Of a stretch of 64,000 bases of DNA, positions 42,791 through 52,924 are shown in pieces. Location: the NCBI GenBank assembly GCA_032358255.1, contig JAULBX010026940.1, positions 186,001 to 250,000 of the forward strand. Direction: 5' to 3'. The notes beneath the pieces were generated by a model that saw only the letters and a program-made list of their open reading frames with translations, was not told where the DNA came from and ran no database searches. Source of the DNA: Heterotrichella gracilis. Lineage: Eukaryota > Sar > Xanthophyceae > Tribonematales > Xanthonemataceae. The position numbers and the translations under genes were made by a program. Every line of letters begins with the position of its first letter. Position 1 is the first letter of the stretch.

Positions 42791-44929
42791 CTACTTCTCT
42801 AAGATCTTAAATTCTGTTCTTCTGTTATTCTGGCGACCGTCGTCTGTTTCGTTTGTATCAATAGGTTTTGTTTCGCCATAACCTTTTGCAACCAAACGCG
42901 CTGTGCTAATGCCCTTACCAATCAAATAGTCAACTACCGATTTAGAACGACTATCACTTAATTTCATGTTATAGTCATCAGAGCCTTTGCTGTCAGTATG
43001 ACTGCCTAATTCAATTTTTAATGTTGGATTATCATTTAATAGTTTAATTAAACGCTCTAACTCATTTGCCGATTCGGGACGGATAGTTGCCTTATCAAAA
43101 TCAAAGAAAATATTACGTAACACAATGGTGCTTCCAATTTCGATCCTTTTTAAAGCTACATCTTTTGTAAATTCCTGGAAGGCCGCGTTATCCGGAATAT
43201 TAAAATTCTCGGAGTGAAATAAATATCCATCGCGTTTAACAGCAATACCGTAATTTTTTCCGCTTGGTAATGTCACTAAATATTTTCCACTGCTGCTGTT
43301 CGATTTAAATGTTGCCAACACAACGTTCTTATCATTATCAATAAGATCTATTGAGGCCTCTAAAGGTTGTGTGGTCTTGGCATCTGTAACAACACCTTTT
43401 AAAATAGTTAGTTTTGCAGACGCAACTTCAACGGCGTTTTCTACTTTTAAATTGCTCACAGGGTTTGCAGCCATGGCCATTAATTGATCTTCTGTATTTA
43501 GTAAAGGGTGTTTTTCAGGACCTAAGAAAGTAATTTTATAAATATCTTTTTCGCCAAAACCTCCAGTTTTTGATGAAGCAAAATAAGCACGGCTGCCACT
43601 ACCACTCACAACAAAGAACACGTCATCATCAGGTCCATTAATTGGGTAACCTAAATTCTCTGGCGCAGACCAAACACCGTTAACCAAAGTTGTCTTAAAA
43701 ATATCGTAACCACCCATTGTGTTATGACCTTTGCTGCTAAAATATAATGTAACACCATCAGGATGCATGAACACAGCTTCGTCGCCATATTTTGTATTTA
43801 CAATAGGGCCGATGTTTTTTGAAACACCCCATTCGCCTTTTACATCCATGTCACTATAATAAATATCCCTGTCGCCAAGTCCGGATTCTTTATCGCTTAC
43901 AAAATATAAACGCTTTCCATCAAAACTTAAACTCACACTCGACTCATGATATTTTGTGTTGATATATTTGTTCATGTGTATTGGCTCTTCCCAATCGGCA
44001 CCAAATAAAACAGATTCATATAGATCACCCCCATCTTTACCCGAGTGTCTGTAAACATAAAGTTTACTTCCATCAGAAGACAGTCCTGCCGCTGCATCAT
44101 GGTTCTCGGTATTTACATTTTTACTTAATTGTTTTGAAGGTTGCCACTTGCCATTTAATTTTACCGACGAATAAACATCTTCAAAATAACCATTATCATT
44201 TTCGTCACGTTTTGCTCCAGTAGAATTATCCCTTCTTGCAGTAAAAATAATAGTTTCCTCATCGGCAGAAATAGATGGGCCGTATTCAGGAAAGGAACTA
44301 TTAATAGCGGGGCCTAGATTATCTACAAACACCCGCTCCGGGTTGGCGCTATATTTTTTTCCGCTATTACACTCAGCAATTTTTTTATTTACGTCTTCGG
44401 TTTCCATTGCATTTTTTTTGCCAGACTGAAGAAAGATCTGATAAAATTTAATTGCATCATCCCAACGGCTATTTAAATGATAGCTCCAGGCCAACCAAAA
44501 AGTCATATCAGCTTCCGCTAATGGATCTAATTTGTAAGCGGTTTCAAAATATTTTAATGTTTGAGGTGTTGTTGGGTCTGTAATAAAAGCAACAAAACCT
44601 AACATGTAATTTAAACGCGCATTGTTGGGATTAAACGCCTGTGCAGTTGATAATGGTGAAAGCGCATCTCGGAAATTCTGGTAACCCGCTTTTTGATAAT
44701 CGTAATGACTTACAGGACAATAACGGTGCTCCGACATGTAAGATTTTTTAAAATCATCAAATTCTTTTCTTCCCTGCATGTAAAATTCAGTTCCAATGTC
44801 CAACTGCTTGCGGGCAGCTTTCATTTCATCTTTTTTGCCAGGGAAATTATCCTTTTCAAATTCTATTGATTGAGAAAACGAAAAAAAGGCGAAATAAACA
44901 AATGTTATTGTAAGTAATAATTTTTTCAT
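42791..44929 (-). CDS. PorE-like OmpA family protein (TPR, PD40, regulatory domain, OmpA)
   Basis: The 712-residue protein has a signal peptide, TPR helices (about 30-190), PD40 blades (SLSFDGKRLYFVSDKESG, VTLYFSSKGHNTMGGYDIFK; about 215-470), a carboxypeptidase-regulatory-like beta domain (LKGVVTDAKTTQPLEASIDL near 517), and a C-terminal OmpA domain (FFDFDKATIRPESANELERL, SHTDSKGSDDYNMKLSDSRS). This domain order is that of PorE, which ties the type IX secretion machinery to peptidoglycan. Several paralogues usually exist, so it may not be PorE itself. The next gene upstream is a TPR protein. Confidence 0.85.
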   Translation of the reverse strand: MKKLLLTITFVYFAFFSFSQSIEFEKDNFPGKKDEMKAARKQLDIGTEFYMQGRKEFDDFKKSYMSEHRYCPVSHYDYQKAGYQNFRDALSPLSTAQAFNPNNARLNYMLGFVAFITDPTTPQTLKYFETAYKLDPLAEADMTFWLAWSYHLNSRWDDAIKFYQIFLQSGKKNAMETEDVNKKIAECNSGKKYSANPERVFVDNLGPAINSSFPEYGPSISADEETIIFTARRDNSTGAKRDENDNGYFEDVYSSVKLNGKWQPSKQLSKNVNTENHDAAAGLSSDGSKLYVYRHSGKDGGDLYESVLFGADWEEPIHMNKYINTKYHESSVSLSFDGKRLYFVSDKESGLGDRDIYYSDMDVKGEWGVSKNIGPIVNTKYGDEAVFMHPDGVTLYFSSKGHNTMGGYDIFKTTLVNGVWSAPENLGYPINGPDDDVFFVVSGSGSRAYFASSKTGGFGEKDIYKITFLGPEKHPLLNTEDQLMAMAANPVSNLKVENAVEVASAKLTILKGVVTDAKTTQPLEASIDLIDNDKNVVLATFKSNSSSGKYLVTLPSGKNYGIAVKRDGYLFHSENFNIPDNAAFQEFTKDVALKRIEIGSTIVLRNIFFDFDKATIRPESANELERLIKLLNDNPTLKIELGSHTDSKGSDDYNMKLSDSRSKSVVDYLIGKGISTARLVAKGYGETKPIDTNETDDGRQNNRRTEFKILEK

Positions 44930-44945
44930 AGTGTCAATAATAAAA

Positions 44946-45998
44946 TTAATCTAAGCAAGAAGCATTAATAAATGTTTTAGCGTTGCTAACACCCAACTCA
45001 AAAGCCTTTTTCCAATCGTTACAGCAATCTGCTTCTTCGCGCAACATTTGGCGCGCAATACCGCGGTTGTAATAGGCGGGCCCATTTTTTGGATCGCTTT
45101 CTATAGAGCGGTTAGCCATATCTTTTGCCTTTTTGTAATCTTTATTTTTTATAGCAATTGAAGATAAGTTGTTATAGGCAAAAGAATTTTTTGGGTCTTT
45201 TTTTAATACTTCTTCAAAATCAGCCTGTGCTGCTTTAAGATTATTGTTCTCAAAATTTGCTGAACCCCTATTGTTCAATGCCACTAAATAATTTGGATTG
45301 GCCTGTAAAGCTTTAGTATACGCTGCAATAGCCTTATCATAATTTTTATTTAAGCGGTATGCCGATCCCAGATTGTTGTGAATAAAAACTAAAGAACCAT
45401 CAAGGCTTATCGCTTTTTCATAATCGCCAATTGCTCCTGCGTAATCTGCTTTTGCTCTTTTTGCGCTAGCCCTGTCGTTATAAGCATACACATAATTTGG
45501 ATTAGCGGTTATTGCTTTAGTGAAATACTCTATTGATTTATCGTATTCCGCCGAACTGTATAATGCAATGCCTTTATAGTAGCAACCTTCAGTATGTGCA
45601 GGATTTATTTTAAGACAATTATCAAGTGCTACAGACTGGCTGTCTCTTTGGCTGAGGTCGTAAAAGATCAAACTTTTATTAAAATAAAATTCAGGATTTT
45701 GAGGATTAAGTTTAATAGCGCTGTTAATATCAATTAACGCTTCAGGATGTTTTTTTAAATGTGTGTATGCAATGGCGCGATTAGCGAGTGCTTTATCAAA
45801 ATTTGGTTTTGCTATTAAGGATTTATTGAAAAGTTCAACAGCCGCAGCGCATTCATTTTTTTTAAGCGCGGCAAGACCCGAGTTGTAATCCTGTTCTGCA
45901 ATTTGTTCGGGGGTTAAATTGCTCGCCACTTTAACTGTATCCTGCGAACGGGCAGTGAACATTAAAAAAACCAGAAAGGCTAAATAGTTATGTTTCAT
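44946..45998 (-). CDS. Secreted TPR-repeat protein
   Basis: The 350-residue protein has a signal peptide (FLVFLMFTARSQ) followed by about eight consecutive TPR units (for example YDKSIEYFTKAITANPNYVYAY and YDKAIAAYTKALQANPNYLVAL). It ends with a short Cys-bearing segment (EADCCNDWKKAFELG) seen in many Bacteroidota TPR proteins. It lies 16 bases upstream of the PorE-like gene on the same strand and is probably co-transcribed; a periplasmic scaffold role is inferred. Confidence 0.87.
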   Translation of the reverse strand: MKHNYLAFLVFLMFTARSQDTVKVASNLTPEQIAEQDYNSGLAALKKNECAAAVELFNKSLIAKPNFDKALANRAIAYTHLKKHPEALIDINSAIKLNPQNPEFYFNKSLIFYDLSQRDSQSVALDNCLKINPAHTEGCYYKGIALYSSAEYDKSIEYFTKAITANPNYVYAYNDRASAKRAKADYAGAIGDYEKAISLDGSLVFIHNNLGSAYRLNKNYDKAIAAYTKALQANPNYLVALNNRGSANFENNNLKAAQADFEEVLKKDPKNSFAYNNLSSIAIKNKDYKKAKDMANRSIESDPKNGPAYYNRGIARQMLREEADCCNDWKKAFELGVSNAKTFINASCLD

Positions 45999-46119
45999 TT
46001 TTGGAGATTGAAAGACTAAATATAAAATTTTATTTGAAATATTAAAAAATAAGTTCTCAAGGGCTTGCTACATCCATTTAAGTCTATTATTTCCTAAATT
46101 TTATGACTAATTTTAGGTC

Positions 46120-48942
46120 ATGAAAAAGCAGTTTTTTATAGTTGTTGTAACGGTTTTGTGCTCTACGCAAAGCTTTTCGCAAATTAACGTGGGAGGTTTT
46201 TTAAAAGAAAAGACCGATAAATTAAGAGAGAAGACTAGGGAAAAGACAACCGATGTTTGGGAAAAAGATCAACAGGATTATGATGCCAGTAATTTTAATT
46301 ATGCCATTTCTTTTTTGGATAACAGTGGACTTTTTGAGGCCGAAGAAAAAGGAGGAACGTTTACGAGCAATTTGTTAAGTGCTACAAAAATTGCAAAAGC
46401 GGGTGAAATAACAAAGGAAGAACGAGCTTATTCTAATTTAAAGAATGGCGAGGTTTTAATGGCGAACAATAAATTAAATTTAGCGGAGCAGTGTTTTTTG
46501 CAGGCAAAAGAATTGTATATAAAAGCAGGGAAAGATACTTCAGAAAATTATGCGCAGGCAATTAGTGACCTTGCTTTGGTATACCAATCTGGCGGAAGGT
46601 TCATAAAAGCAAAACCTTATAGCGAAGAGGCCATCGCGCTTCGCGAAAAGCTTTCTAATAAAGGCAAATTAATTGTTTCTATAAATAACGATGCTGTTCT
46701 AAAAAAAGAAACAGGATTTTACACGGAGGCTGAAACAGAATTTAAAAAAGCATTTGAATTGGCAAAAGCACAAAACGATCCCTTAGCAAAAGCGCTTATC
46801 TCTAATAATCTTGCTATGACCTATTTGGACATGAATAAATTAAAGGATGCTGAAAGCCAAATGAACCAAAGTATTGCCGAAGCGTCAACTGTATTAAAAG
46901 ATTATTACAGTAACTACATTAAGTTACAAATTAATCTTGCGAATATTTACCGCTTCGAAAAAAAGTATGAGGAGTCAGAAAAATTATATTTAAAAGCCAT
47001 TGAAATTAAAGAGAGAAAATTAGGTGCCCATCCTGATCTTGCCCATTTAAAAACAGGGCTTGCCCAATTGTATATGGAAATGGGCGGACGAAATAGTAAA
47101 GTAGAACAATTATTGTTAAGCGCTATTGATATTTATAAACGCAAACTCAGCAATAATAATCCTGCAACCATTTCAACACAACAAGAGCTTGCTAATTTTT
47201 ACAGGTTCAACAATAATCCTACAAAAGCACTTGAGTTGATGCTAAAAGTGGTAGAGCTTAAAAAAGTTATTTATGGCGAAACCCACCCTAACTATACGCA
47301 GGCATTAGAAGATCTTGCTTTAGCACAATGGCAAAATCAAAAAATTACCGAAGCAAGAGACAATTATAAAATAGTTATTGATAATACCTTAAACTATATC
47401 ACTACTTTTTTTAATTCATTGAATGATAATGAAAAAACATTGTATTGGGAAAAAACGAATAATCGTTTGCAACGCTTTTATTCTTTTGCGTACGACAACT
47501 CATCAACTGATACAAGTCTTTCAAAACAATTATATAATGCAGTAATTAATACAAAGGGCTTTTTACTAAGCAATTCTTCCAAGATCAGAAATATCATTGC
47601 AGCAAGTAACGACCAGGCGTTAAAAACAGCATATAAGAATTGGCTCGAAACAAAAGAAAATTTAAATCAAGCCTATCAATTAAGTAAAGAAGAATTAGCG
47701 AAAGAAAAATTAAATATTGATAGTTTAAAAACAAGGGCAAACGAATTGGAGCGTGAGCTTTCTCAAAAAAGCTCTTTGTTTAAAGAAAGCAACTCTTTGC
47801 AAAACATTACTTATAGCACTATTCAAAAAGAATTAAAAGCCGGAGAGGTTGCGGTAGAGATCTTAGAATTGAACGAATACAAAAACGGGTTTACTGCAAA
47901 CGGAAATTACCTTGCCTTACTTTTAACTCAAACGGATCTGAAAATAATTGATCTTGGAAGTGTAAAAACCATTAACGATGCCGTTAGTGAGTTCAGAAAA
48001 AAAACAATTGATCAACAGATCGAGAATGAAGCTTATGCCATTACCTGGAAAGTGTTGGATGAGCAATTAAAAGGAGTTAACAAATTATATCTTTCTTTAG
48101 ACGGCGCTTATCATCAGCTAAGTATTAACGCTTTAAAAGATATAGACGGAAAATACTTGGTAGATAAATATGCTTTACAATTTACAGGAAATACCAAAGA
48201 TCTTTTAGATGTTAAGAAAACGGAAAGTGAATCAAGAAAGCCAACCACTGCTTTTTTAATTGGCAATCCAAAATATGGAACGAATGGTGTTGTTGAACAA
48301 TTGCCTGGCACAGAGATAGAGGTAAAGAATATAACTAAATTATTAACTACTTACAAATTAAAAGCAACAGCCTTGTTTGGCGCGAGCGCAACAGAGGCGA
48401 AAGTAAAAGATATTAACTCGCCCAGTATTTTGCACATTGCTACCCATGGTTATTTTTTAGCAGATCTTAGTCAACTTGAAACAACAAAAGTATTAGGCAT
48501 AGATGTTTCTGCGGCAAAGGAGAACCCGTTATTAAGAAGCGGTGTGCTTTTAGCAAATTGCGAAAATGTATTTGACGAGAACTTTCATCCGTCGCCAAAC
48601 AGCGAGAATGGAATTTTAACGGCTTATGAAGCCATGAGCTTGAATTTAGACAAGACCGATCTTGTAGTATTAAGTGCTTGCGAAACCGGCCTGGGAAGCG
48701 TTAAGCAGGGCGAAGGTGTTTATGGTTTGCAGCGCGCTTTTTTAATTGCCGGCGCAAAAAGTATCATCATGAGCTTGTGGAGCGTGAGCGATGCCGCTAC
48801 AATGGAATTAATGACCTTGTTCTATACTAACTACGCAAAAAGCGGTAATAAACAACAAGCATTTTCTGACGCCATAAAACAGTTAAAAATTAAATATAAA
48901 GAGCCTTTTTACTGGAGCGCGTTTGTGATGTTGAGTAAATAA
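46120..48942 (+). CDS. TPR-CHAT caspase-like protease
   Basis: The 940-residue protein has a signal peptide (VVVTVLCSTQSFSQ), TPR helices through about residue 440, a helical linker, and a C-terminal CHAT domain (about 570-940). The catalytic pair is intact: His776 in LHIATHGYFL and Cys854 in LSACETGLGS. CHAT proteins are caspase relatives. The signal peptide implies action outside the cytoplasm. No gasdermin, Cas or other known CHAT partner lies nearby, so the substrate is unknown. Confidence 0.9.
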   Translation: MKKQFFIVVVTVLCSTQSFSQINVGGFLKEKTDKLREKTREKTTDVWEKDQQDYDASNFNYAISFLDNSGLFEAEEKGGTFTSNLLSATKIAKAGEITKEERAYSNLKNGEVLMANNKLNLAEQCFLQAKELYIKAGKDTSENYAQAISDLALVYQSGGRFIKAKPYSEEAIALREKLSNKGKLIVSINNDAVLKKETGFYTEAETEFKKAFELAKAQNDPLAKALISNNLAMTYLDMNKLKDAESQMNQSIAEASTVLKDYYSNYIKLQINLANIYRFEKKYEESEKLYLKAIEIKERKLGAHPDLAHLKTGLAQLYMEMGGRNSKVEQLLLSAIDIYKRKLSNNNPATISTQQELANFYRFNNNPTKALELMLKVVELKKVIYGETHPNYTQALEDLALAQWQNQKITEARDNYKIVIDNTLNYITTFFNSLNDNEKTLYWEKTNNRLQRFYSFAYDNSSTDTSLSKQLYNAVINTKGFLLSNSSKIRNIIAASNDQALKTAYKNWLETKENLNQAYQLSKEELAKEKLNIDSLKTRANELERELSQKSSLFKESNSLQNITYSTIQKELKAGEVAVEILELNEYKNGFTANGNYLALLLTQTDLKIIDLGSVKTINDAVSEFRKKTIDQQIENEAYAITWKVLDEQLKGVNKLYLSLDGAYHQLSINALKDIDGKYLVDKYALQFTGNTKDLLDVKKTESESRKPTTAFLIGNPKYGTNGVVEQLPGTEIEVKNITKLLTTYKLKATALFGASATEAKVKDINSPSILHIATHGYFLADLSQLETTKVLGIDVSAAKENPLLRSGVLLANCENVFDENFHPSPNSENGILTAYEAMSLNLDKTDLVVLSACETGLGSVKQGEGVYGLQRAFLIAGAKSIIMSLWSVSDAATMELMTLFYTNYAKSGNKQQAFSDAIKQLKIKYKEPFYWSAFVMLSK

Positions 48943-48957
48943 TCATGCAGAACTAAA

Positions 48958-49290
48958 TTAGAACTTAAACACTTTTCCTTTTTCAAGTAGAGAAAGCGCT
49001 GTTTTCCAATCTGGAAGTTTATCCGCTTCAATTGTAACAGTTCTTATTTCTTTAGCAATTTTTTTGCTGGTTTTCATTGCATCTAAATGGGCGCCGCTTG
49101 TTGCAAATGCTCTCATTTGTTCTTCGTTATTCCAAAGGCTCATGGTGTAATGTTTTGTCCAGATGCCCTTCTTTTTAAAATCTACGCTGTTGCTTGTTTT
49201 TAATTGCTTTAATATTTTTAATGCAGACGAAGAAAGCGCAAAGAATTTAAATGGGCCTTTTAATTCAATAGAAGTAATAGTGACTTTCAT
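48958..49290 (-). CDS. Small ABM-fold protein (DUF3291/monooxygenase-like)
   Basis: The 110-residue protein has the pattern of a dimeric alpha-beta barrel: KHYTMSLWNNEEQMRAFATSGAHLDAMKTS is like the heme-free monooxygenase and DUF3291 families. Catalytic residues cannot be named. It follows the VOC protein gene by 6 bases in one operon. Enzymatic function is not established. Confidence 0.6.
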   Translation of the reverse strand: MKVTITSIELKGPFKFFALSSSALKILKQLKTSNSVDFKKKGIWTKHYTMSLWNNEEQMRAFATSGAHLDAMKTSKKIAKEIRTVTIEADKLPDWKTALSLLEKGKVFKF

Positions 49291-49296
49291 TTTGTT

Positions 49297-49716
49297 TTAT
49301 TGGGCAGATTGTTGAGATGGAAATTTAGTAATGTCCATATAGAATACTTCCCAGGTATGTCCATCGAAATCCTCTATTGTGCGTTGTTGCATAAAACCAT
49401 AATCTCTCATTTCATGGGGTTCTGTTCCGCCAGCCTTTAGTCCGCTGGTCATCAGATTATTCACTTCATCAACGCTGTCCATAGATAAAGAAAAAAGTCC
49501 GGCCAAATTTGATTTTGTGTCTGCCAATGGTTTTGTTGCAAACGTTTTAAATTTTTCGTGTGTCATGATCATCACAAAAATATTTTCGCTCCAAACCATA
49601 CATTTTCCTGCGTCATCCGAAAATTGCGGGTTATTAGTAAAGCCTAATGCAGTATAGAAATCCATAGATTTCTTCGGATCTTTAACCGCTAAATTGATAA
49701 AAATTTGTTTTGCCAT
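49297..49716 (-). CDS. VOC family (glyoxalase/dioxygenase superfamily) protein
   Basis: The 139-residue protein shows two beta-alpha-beta-beta-beta modules: FINLAVKDPKKSMDFYTALGFT at the N terminus and FDGHTWEVFYMD near residue 116 with the conserved metal-type Glu. It is of the PhnB/YaeR-like group with unknown substrate. It is the first gene of a two-gene operon with the ABM-like protein. Confidence 0.85.
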   Translation of the reverse strand: MAKQIFINLAVKDPKKSMDFYTALGFTNNPQFSDDAGKCMVWSENIFVMIMTHEKFKTFATKPLADTKSNLAGLFSLSMDSVDEVNNLMTSGLKAGGTEPHEMRDYGFMQQRTIEDFDGHTWEVFYMDITKFPSQQSAQ

Positions 49717-49812
49717 TTTTCAGATATTACTTGTCAAATATAATATAAATTTTGTTTTTATGTTTGTAGCTGAGTGTTTATAAACTGTTGTTTTGCAACA
49801 CCGTTGTTCGTA

Positions 49813-50418
49813 TTACTTTTTAATTAATTCTAGTTTTGTTATTGAGGGCAAATATGCTTTGGCCTTACCATATTCTCCCTCGCAGCAAAGAAATTCAGAT
49901 AATTTCCAATCCCAATAAACTTTAAATTCCTTTCCTAAAAATTCCGGGTTATCTTCATATTGTCCAGAAAGTTCGTGCAGTTTATATTGCCCATAATTAT
50001 TTTTTGCTTGTCCAAAATCGTAGTGTGTTCCATTTGTTGCTTTGAAGAGAATGTGGTGATAATCACCAAAGTCATTTCCCTGATAGGTTGCCGTTATAGG
50101 ATTGGGCACGTTTTGCCATTCCTTTCTCAACTCTTCCATTTGGCGTTTTAAAGCAGCAGTTTGATTAGTTGGATAGTGTTGAATATAATCATCTACTTTC
50201 AAATTGGCTTTATTTAAAATGGACGAATCGTTTCTATTTGCTGTCGCGGAATCTATTTTCTTATCCGCAACTTTTAATGTTGTAGAATCCTCACGTTTTG
50301 AAATATCCAAACAAGTCGTTGAATCAGAAGCGATATTGTTTTTTGTATTATTGCTATCGTCACAACTAATTATAAGAAATAAAATAACCGGAAAAAATAG
50401 GGCACTGTATTTATTCAT
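49813..50418 (-). CDS. Hypothetical lipoprotein
   Basis: From the ATG at 50418 the product has 201 residues with a lipoprotein signal (FFPVILFLIISC, Cys near residue 19). A low-complexity Ser/Thr/Asn/Asp linker of about 50 residues follows, then a compact C-terminal domain (ATYQGNDFGDYHHILFKA, EFKVYWDWKLSEFLCCEGEYG). The longer frame starting at 50475 would spoil the signal peptide. The family was not recognised. It lies 65 bases after the TonB receptor gene on the same strand. Confidence 0.7.
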   Translation of the reverse strand: MNKYSALFFPVILFLIISCDDSNNTKNNIASDSTTCLDISKREDSTTLKVADKKIDSATANRNDSSILNKANLKVDDYIQHYPTNQTAALKRQMEELRKEWQNVPNPITATYQGNDFGDYHHILFKATNGTHYDFGQAKNNYGQYKLHELSGQYEDNPEFLGKEFKVYWDWKLSEFLCCEGEYGKAKAYLPSITKLELIKK

Positions 50419-50483
50419 CGTTGTGCATTTGAGTATTATACCTTTTAAATTTTTCTCTGTGCAAAGACAATTCATCGTAGAAA

Positions 50484-52853
50484 TTAAAACTTCAAAGCCA
50501 GCTGCCCAACGTATTGCGTAGGCGCACGCAGATCACCCGGCCTGGCCTGGTATGATACGTTGGTAAAATTATTTACAATAAAAGATAGTTTTACATATTT
50601 ACCGATCTTACAAGAAATGCGCGCATCGTGTACCCAAACCGATTTTTGAAATTCGCCAAAATTTTTATTTAAGCCGGGTAAAATATAAGTGGCATCTACT
50701 TCGTCCCAGTTAACACCATTTGCAATATCGTTATACTCGTGCAAAATACTCTGCGTGAAACGTCTGTCAATATTTTCTGTTTTACTTTGAAAGCGTGTGC
50801 TGTATCCTAACGACAGAAATTTATAATCTAACTGTATATCATTTTTTAATAAATGTTTGCTGCGGTATTTTAAAACATTTACACCGGGCAAGCCAAGCGT
50901 ATCTCTTTTAGGGTCAAAATTTGGATTGATGGGATTCATGTAGGTGTAACCCGAAAACACCGTTACTTTTAAAGCACCAATTTTTCCTGTACCGCTCACT
51001 GAAGCTTCGTAACCTGTAATTTGTGCTTCGCCAATATTTTGCGATTTAAATCCTGCGTAAGCAATATCCTGGTAAAAAATGCCGGTTGCGCCACCGGGTT
51101 TATAAATATCAAAAACAAATTCTACCATGCTTTCGTATTTGGTGTAAAAAGAAGCAAGATCTAAAAAGCCCTTAAAGCCGCCTATTTTAAATCCTTGTTT
51201 TACACCAAGCTCTGCACTATAACCGCGCTCGGGCTGTAAAGAATTATTAGGATAAATTTTTAAAGAACTTACAGCGGTGCTTACAAATTTTTCTGCAACA
51301 CTCGGAAAACGATAACCTTGCCCGAAAGATGCTCTGAAAAAAGTATATTCAAACGCATGATAATTTAAACCAACGCGCGCCACAGGTTGAAAAGGCAATG
51401 GCACTTTACGATCGTGCGGAAATAAATAACCGTTTGTTTTTGCTGTATCTAATTTATAGAACTCGCCACGTAAACCAAGAGAGACGGTGAGTTTATCAAA
51501 GAATTTTTTATCTGCCTGTATGTAGCCTGCTATATTTTGGCCGCTGTGTTTGCCGTATAAAGAGTCTCCTAACACTTGCTGCTCCATATACACGGCACCT
51601 GTTGTAATATTTAAATTATTTGCAAAACGTTTTTGATATTGCAATTCACTATAATATAACTCAGCGCTACTGCCCTGGCCTTTATCGTTTCGGTTAACGG
51701 TTTTAAAATAGCGGTTGCGTAAACTTAATTTATTGTTCTTCCAAAAATAAGTTACAAAAGGATCGATATTAAAACGGTCGTTATTATATTTTTGTATCGT
51801 GCGTCCTTGCGGGATGTAAGCAGAATCGTAACTCTGCCACAAAAAGAATAAACCGCCAATGGTGTTCATCATATTTGTATTTACACCAACAGCGAGTCCT
51901 TGAATTTTTTTGAAATTATATTTAAGATTGCAATTAAAACGTTTTCGTTCTTCTGTTTCTAACATTCTAAATCCATCATCGGTAAAAAGATGTCCGCCCA
52001 ACACAAGATCAAATCGTCCAATTTTTTGCGCGTGCGAAAGATTAATTCCTTTTTGAAATTGTGTTGTGCCCTGCCACCATTTATATGTTTTGCTTGGCGC
52101 ATCGTAACTTCCAAAAGAAGTAATAATGCTGGTCATGGGTTTATCTTTTGGATATATAGTGCGTAGATTAATGACACCGTTAAGCGCACTCGATCCAAAT
52201 AAAGCGGACGAAGCGCCTTTAATAACTTCTACCTGTTCAATATTTTCGAGCGGTAAATAATTCCATTTAATATCTCCGGCATCTGCGCTTATCATGGGCA
52301 TTTCGTCAACCAACATCAATACGCGACTGCCCGCACCATAGCTAAAACCGCTACCGCCGCGAATGCTGGCTTGACCATCGGCTACGGTAACACCCGGTAC
52401 CTGATTAATGATCACATCAAGATTAGTAGCATTTTTATTTTCTATTAAAGATGGTTTTATAATATCCATACTTACCGTAACATCACTTAATTTCTGTTCA
52501 AATTTTCCTGCGCTCACAACAACTTCATCAAGAGACGTATTTGCGTCTATCATTGAAATAGGGATATTCGCGGTTTCGCCCTCGTTAAGTTGTAAGGTTG
52601 TTTTAAACGTGCTATAACCGGCCATGTTACACTGCAGTGTATAAGATCCTGCGACAACTTTTAATTCAAAATAGCCATGAAGATCTGCCGCTACTGCATT
52701 TCTAGCATCAACACTTACAATAGCACCAATAAGCGTATCGCCACTTTTGGAATCTATAACAAATCCTTTAATAGAACAGGCGTTGGTTTGAGCTTTTAAA
52801 ATACTACAAAATAAAGCAAGAACTACTATAAGTTTGGCCGTAGATTTGTTCAT
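50484..52853 (-). CDS. TonB-dependent outer-membrane receptor
   Basis: The 789-residue protein has a signal peptide, a carboxypeptidase-regulatory-like domain (IKGFVIDSKSGDTLIGAIVSV; about 28-108), a plug domain (VIINQVPGVTVADGQASIRGGSG, IEQVEVIKGASSALFGSSALNG; about 120-230) and a 22-strand-type barrel ending in the terminal aromatic strand TQYVGQLALKF. It imports a ligand with TonB energy. No SusD partner or siderophore gene is adjacent, so the ligand is unknown. Confidence 0.92.
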   Translation of the reverse strand: MNKSTAKLIVVLALFCSILKAQTNACSIKGFVIDSKSGDTLIGAIVSVDARNAVAADLHGYFELKVVAGSYTLQCNMAGYSTFKTTLQLNEGETANIPISMIDANTSLDEVVVSAGKFEQKLSDVTVSMDIIKPSLIENKNATNLDVIINQVPGVTVADGQASIRGGSGFSYGAGSRVLMLVDEMPMISADAGDIKWNYLPLENIEQVEVIKGASSALFGSSALNGVINLRTIYPKDKPMTSIITSFGSYDAPSKTYKWWQGTTQFQKGINLSHAQKIGRFDLVLGGHLFTDDGFRMLETEERKRFNCNLKYNFKKIQGLAVGVNTNMMNTIGGLFFLWQSYDSAYIPQGRTIQKYNNDRFNIDPFVTYFWKNNKLSLRNRYFKTVNRNDKGQGSSAELYYSELQYQKRFANNLNITTGAVYMEQQVLGDSLYGKHSGQNIAGYIQADKKFFDKLTVSLGLRGEFYKLDTAKTNGYLFPHDRKVPLPFQPVARVGLNYHAFEYTFFRASFGQGYRFPSVAEKFVSTAVSSLKIYPNNSLQPERGYSAELGVKQGFKIGGFKGFLDLASFYTKYESMVEFVFDIYKPGGATGIFYQDIAYAGFKSQNIGEAQITGYEASVSGTGKIGALKVTVFSGYTYMNPINPNFDPKRDTLGLPGVNVLKYRSKHLLKNDIQLDYKFLSLGYSTRFQSKTENIDRRFTQSILHEYNDIANGVNWDEVDATYILPGLNKNFGEFQKSVWVHDARISCKIGKYVKLSFIVNNFTNVSYQARPGDLRAPTQYVGQLALKF

Positions 52854-52924
52854 GTTTAGTTAAGAATAAGTTTACAATATAGTAAATGGTTTTTTTATTT
52901 TGAAACTAAATTTATACCCAACAA

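Noticed and set aside
46120-48942. TPR-CHAT gene as part of an antiphage system
   Set aside because: No Cas7-11, gasdermin or other defence partner adjoins it, and the product has a signal peptide; neighbours are murI and envelope genes.
50484-52853. TonB receptor as half of a SusCD polysaccharide locus
   Set aside because: No SusD-like gene or glycoside hydrolases lie next to it; the following lipoprotein lacks SusD features.
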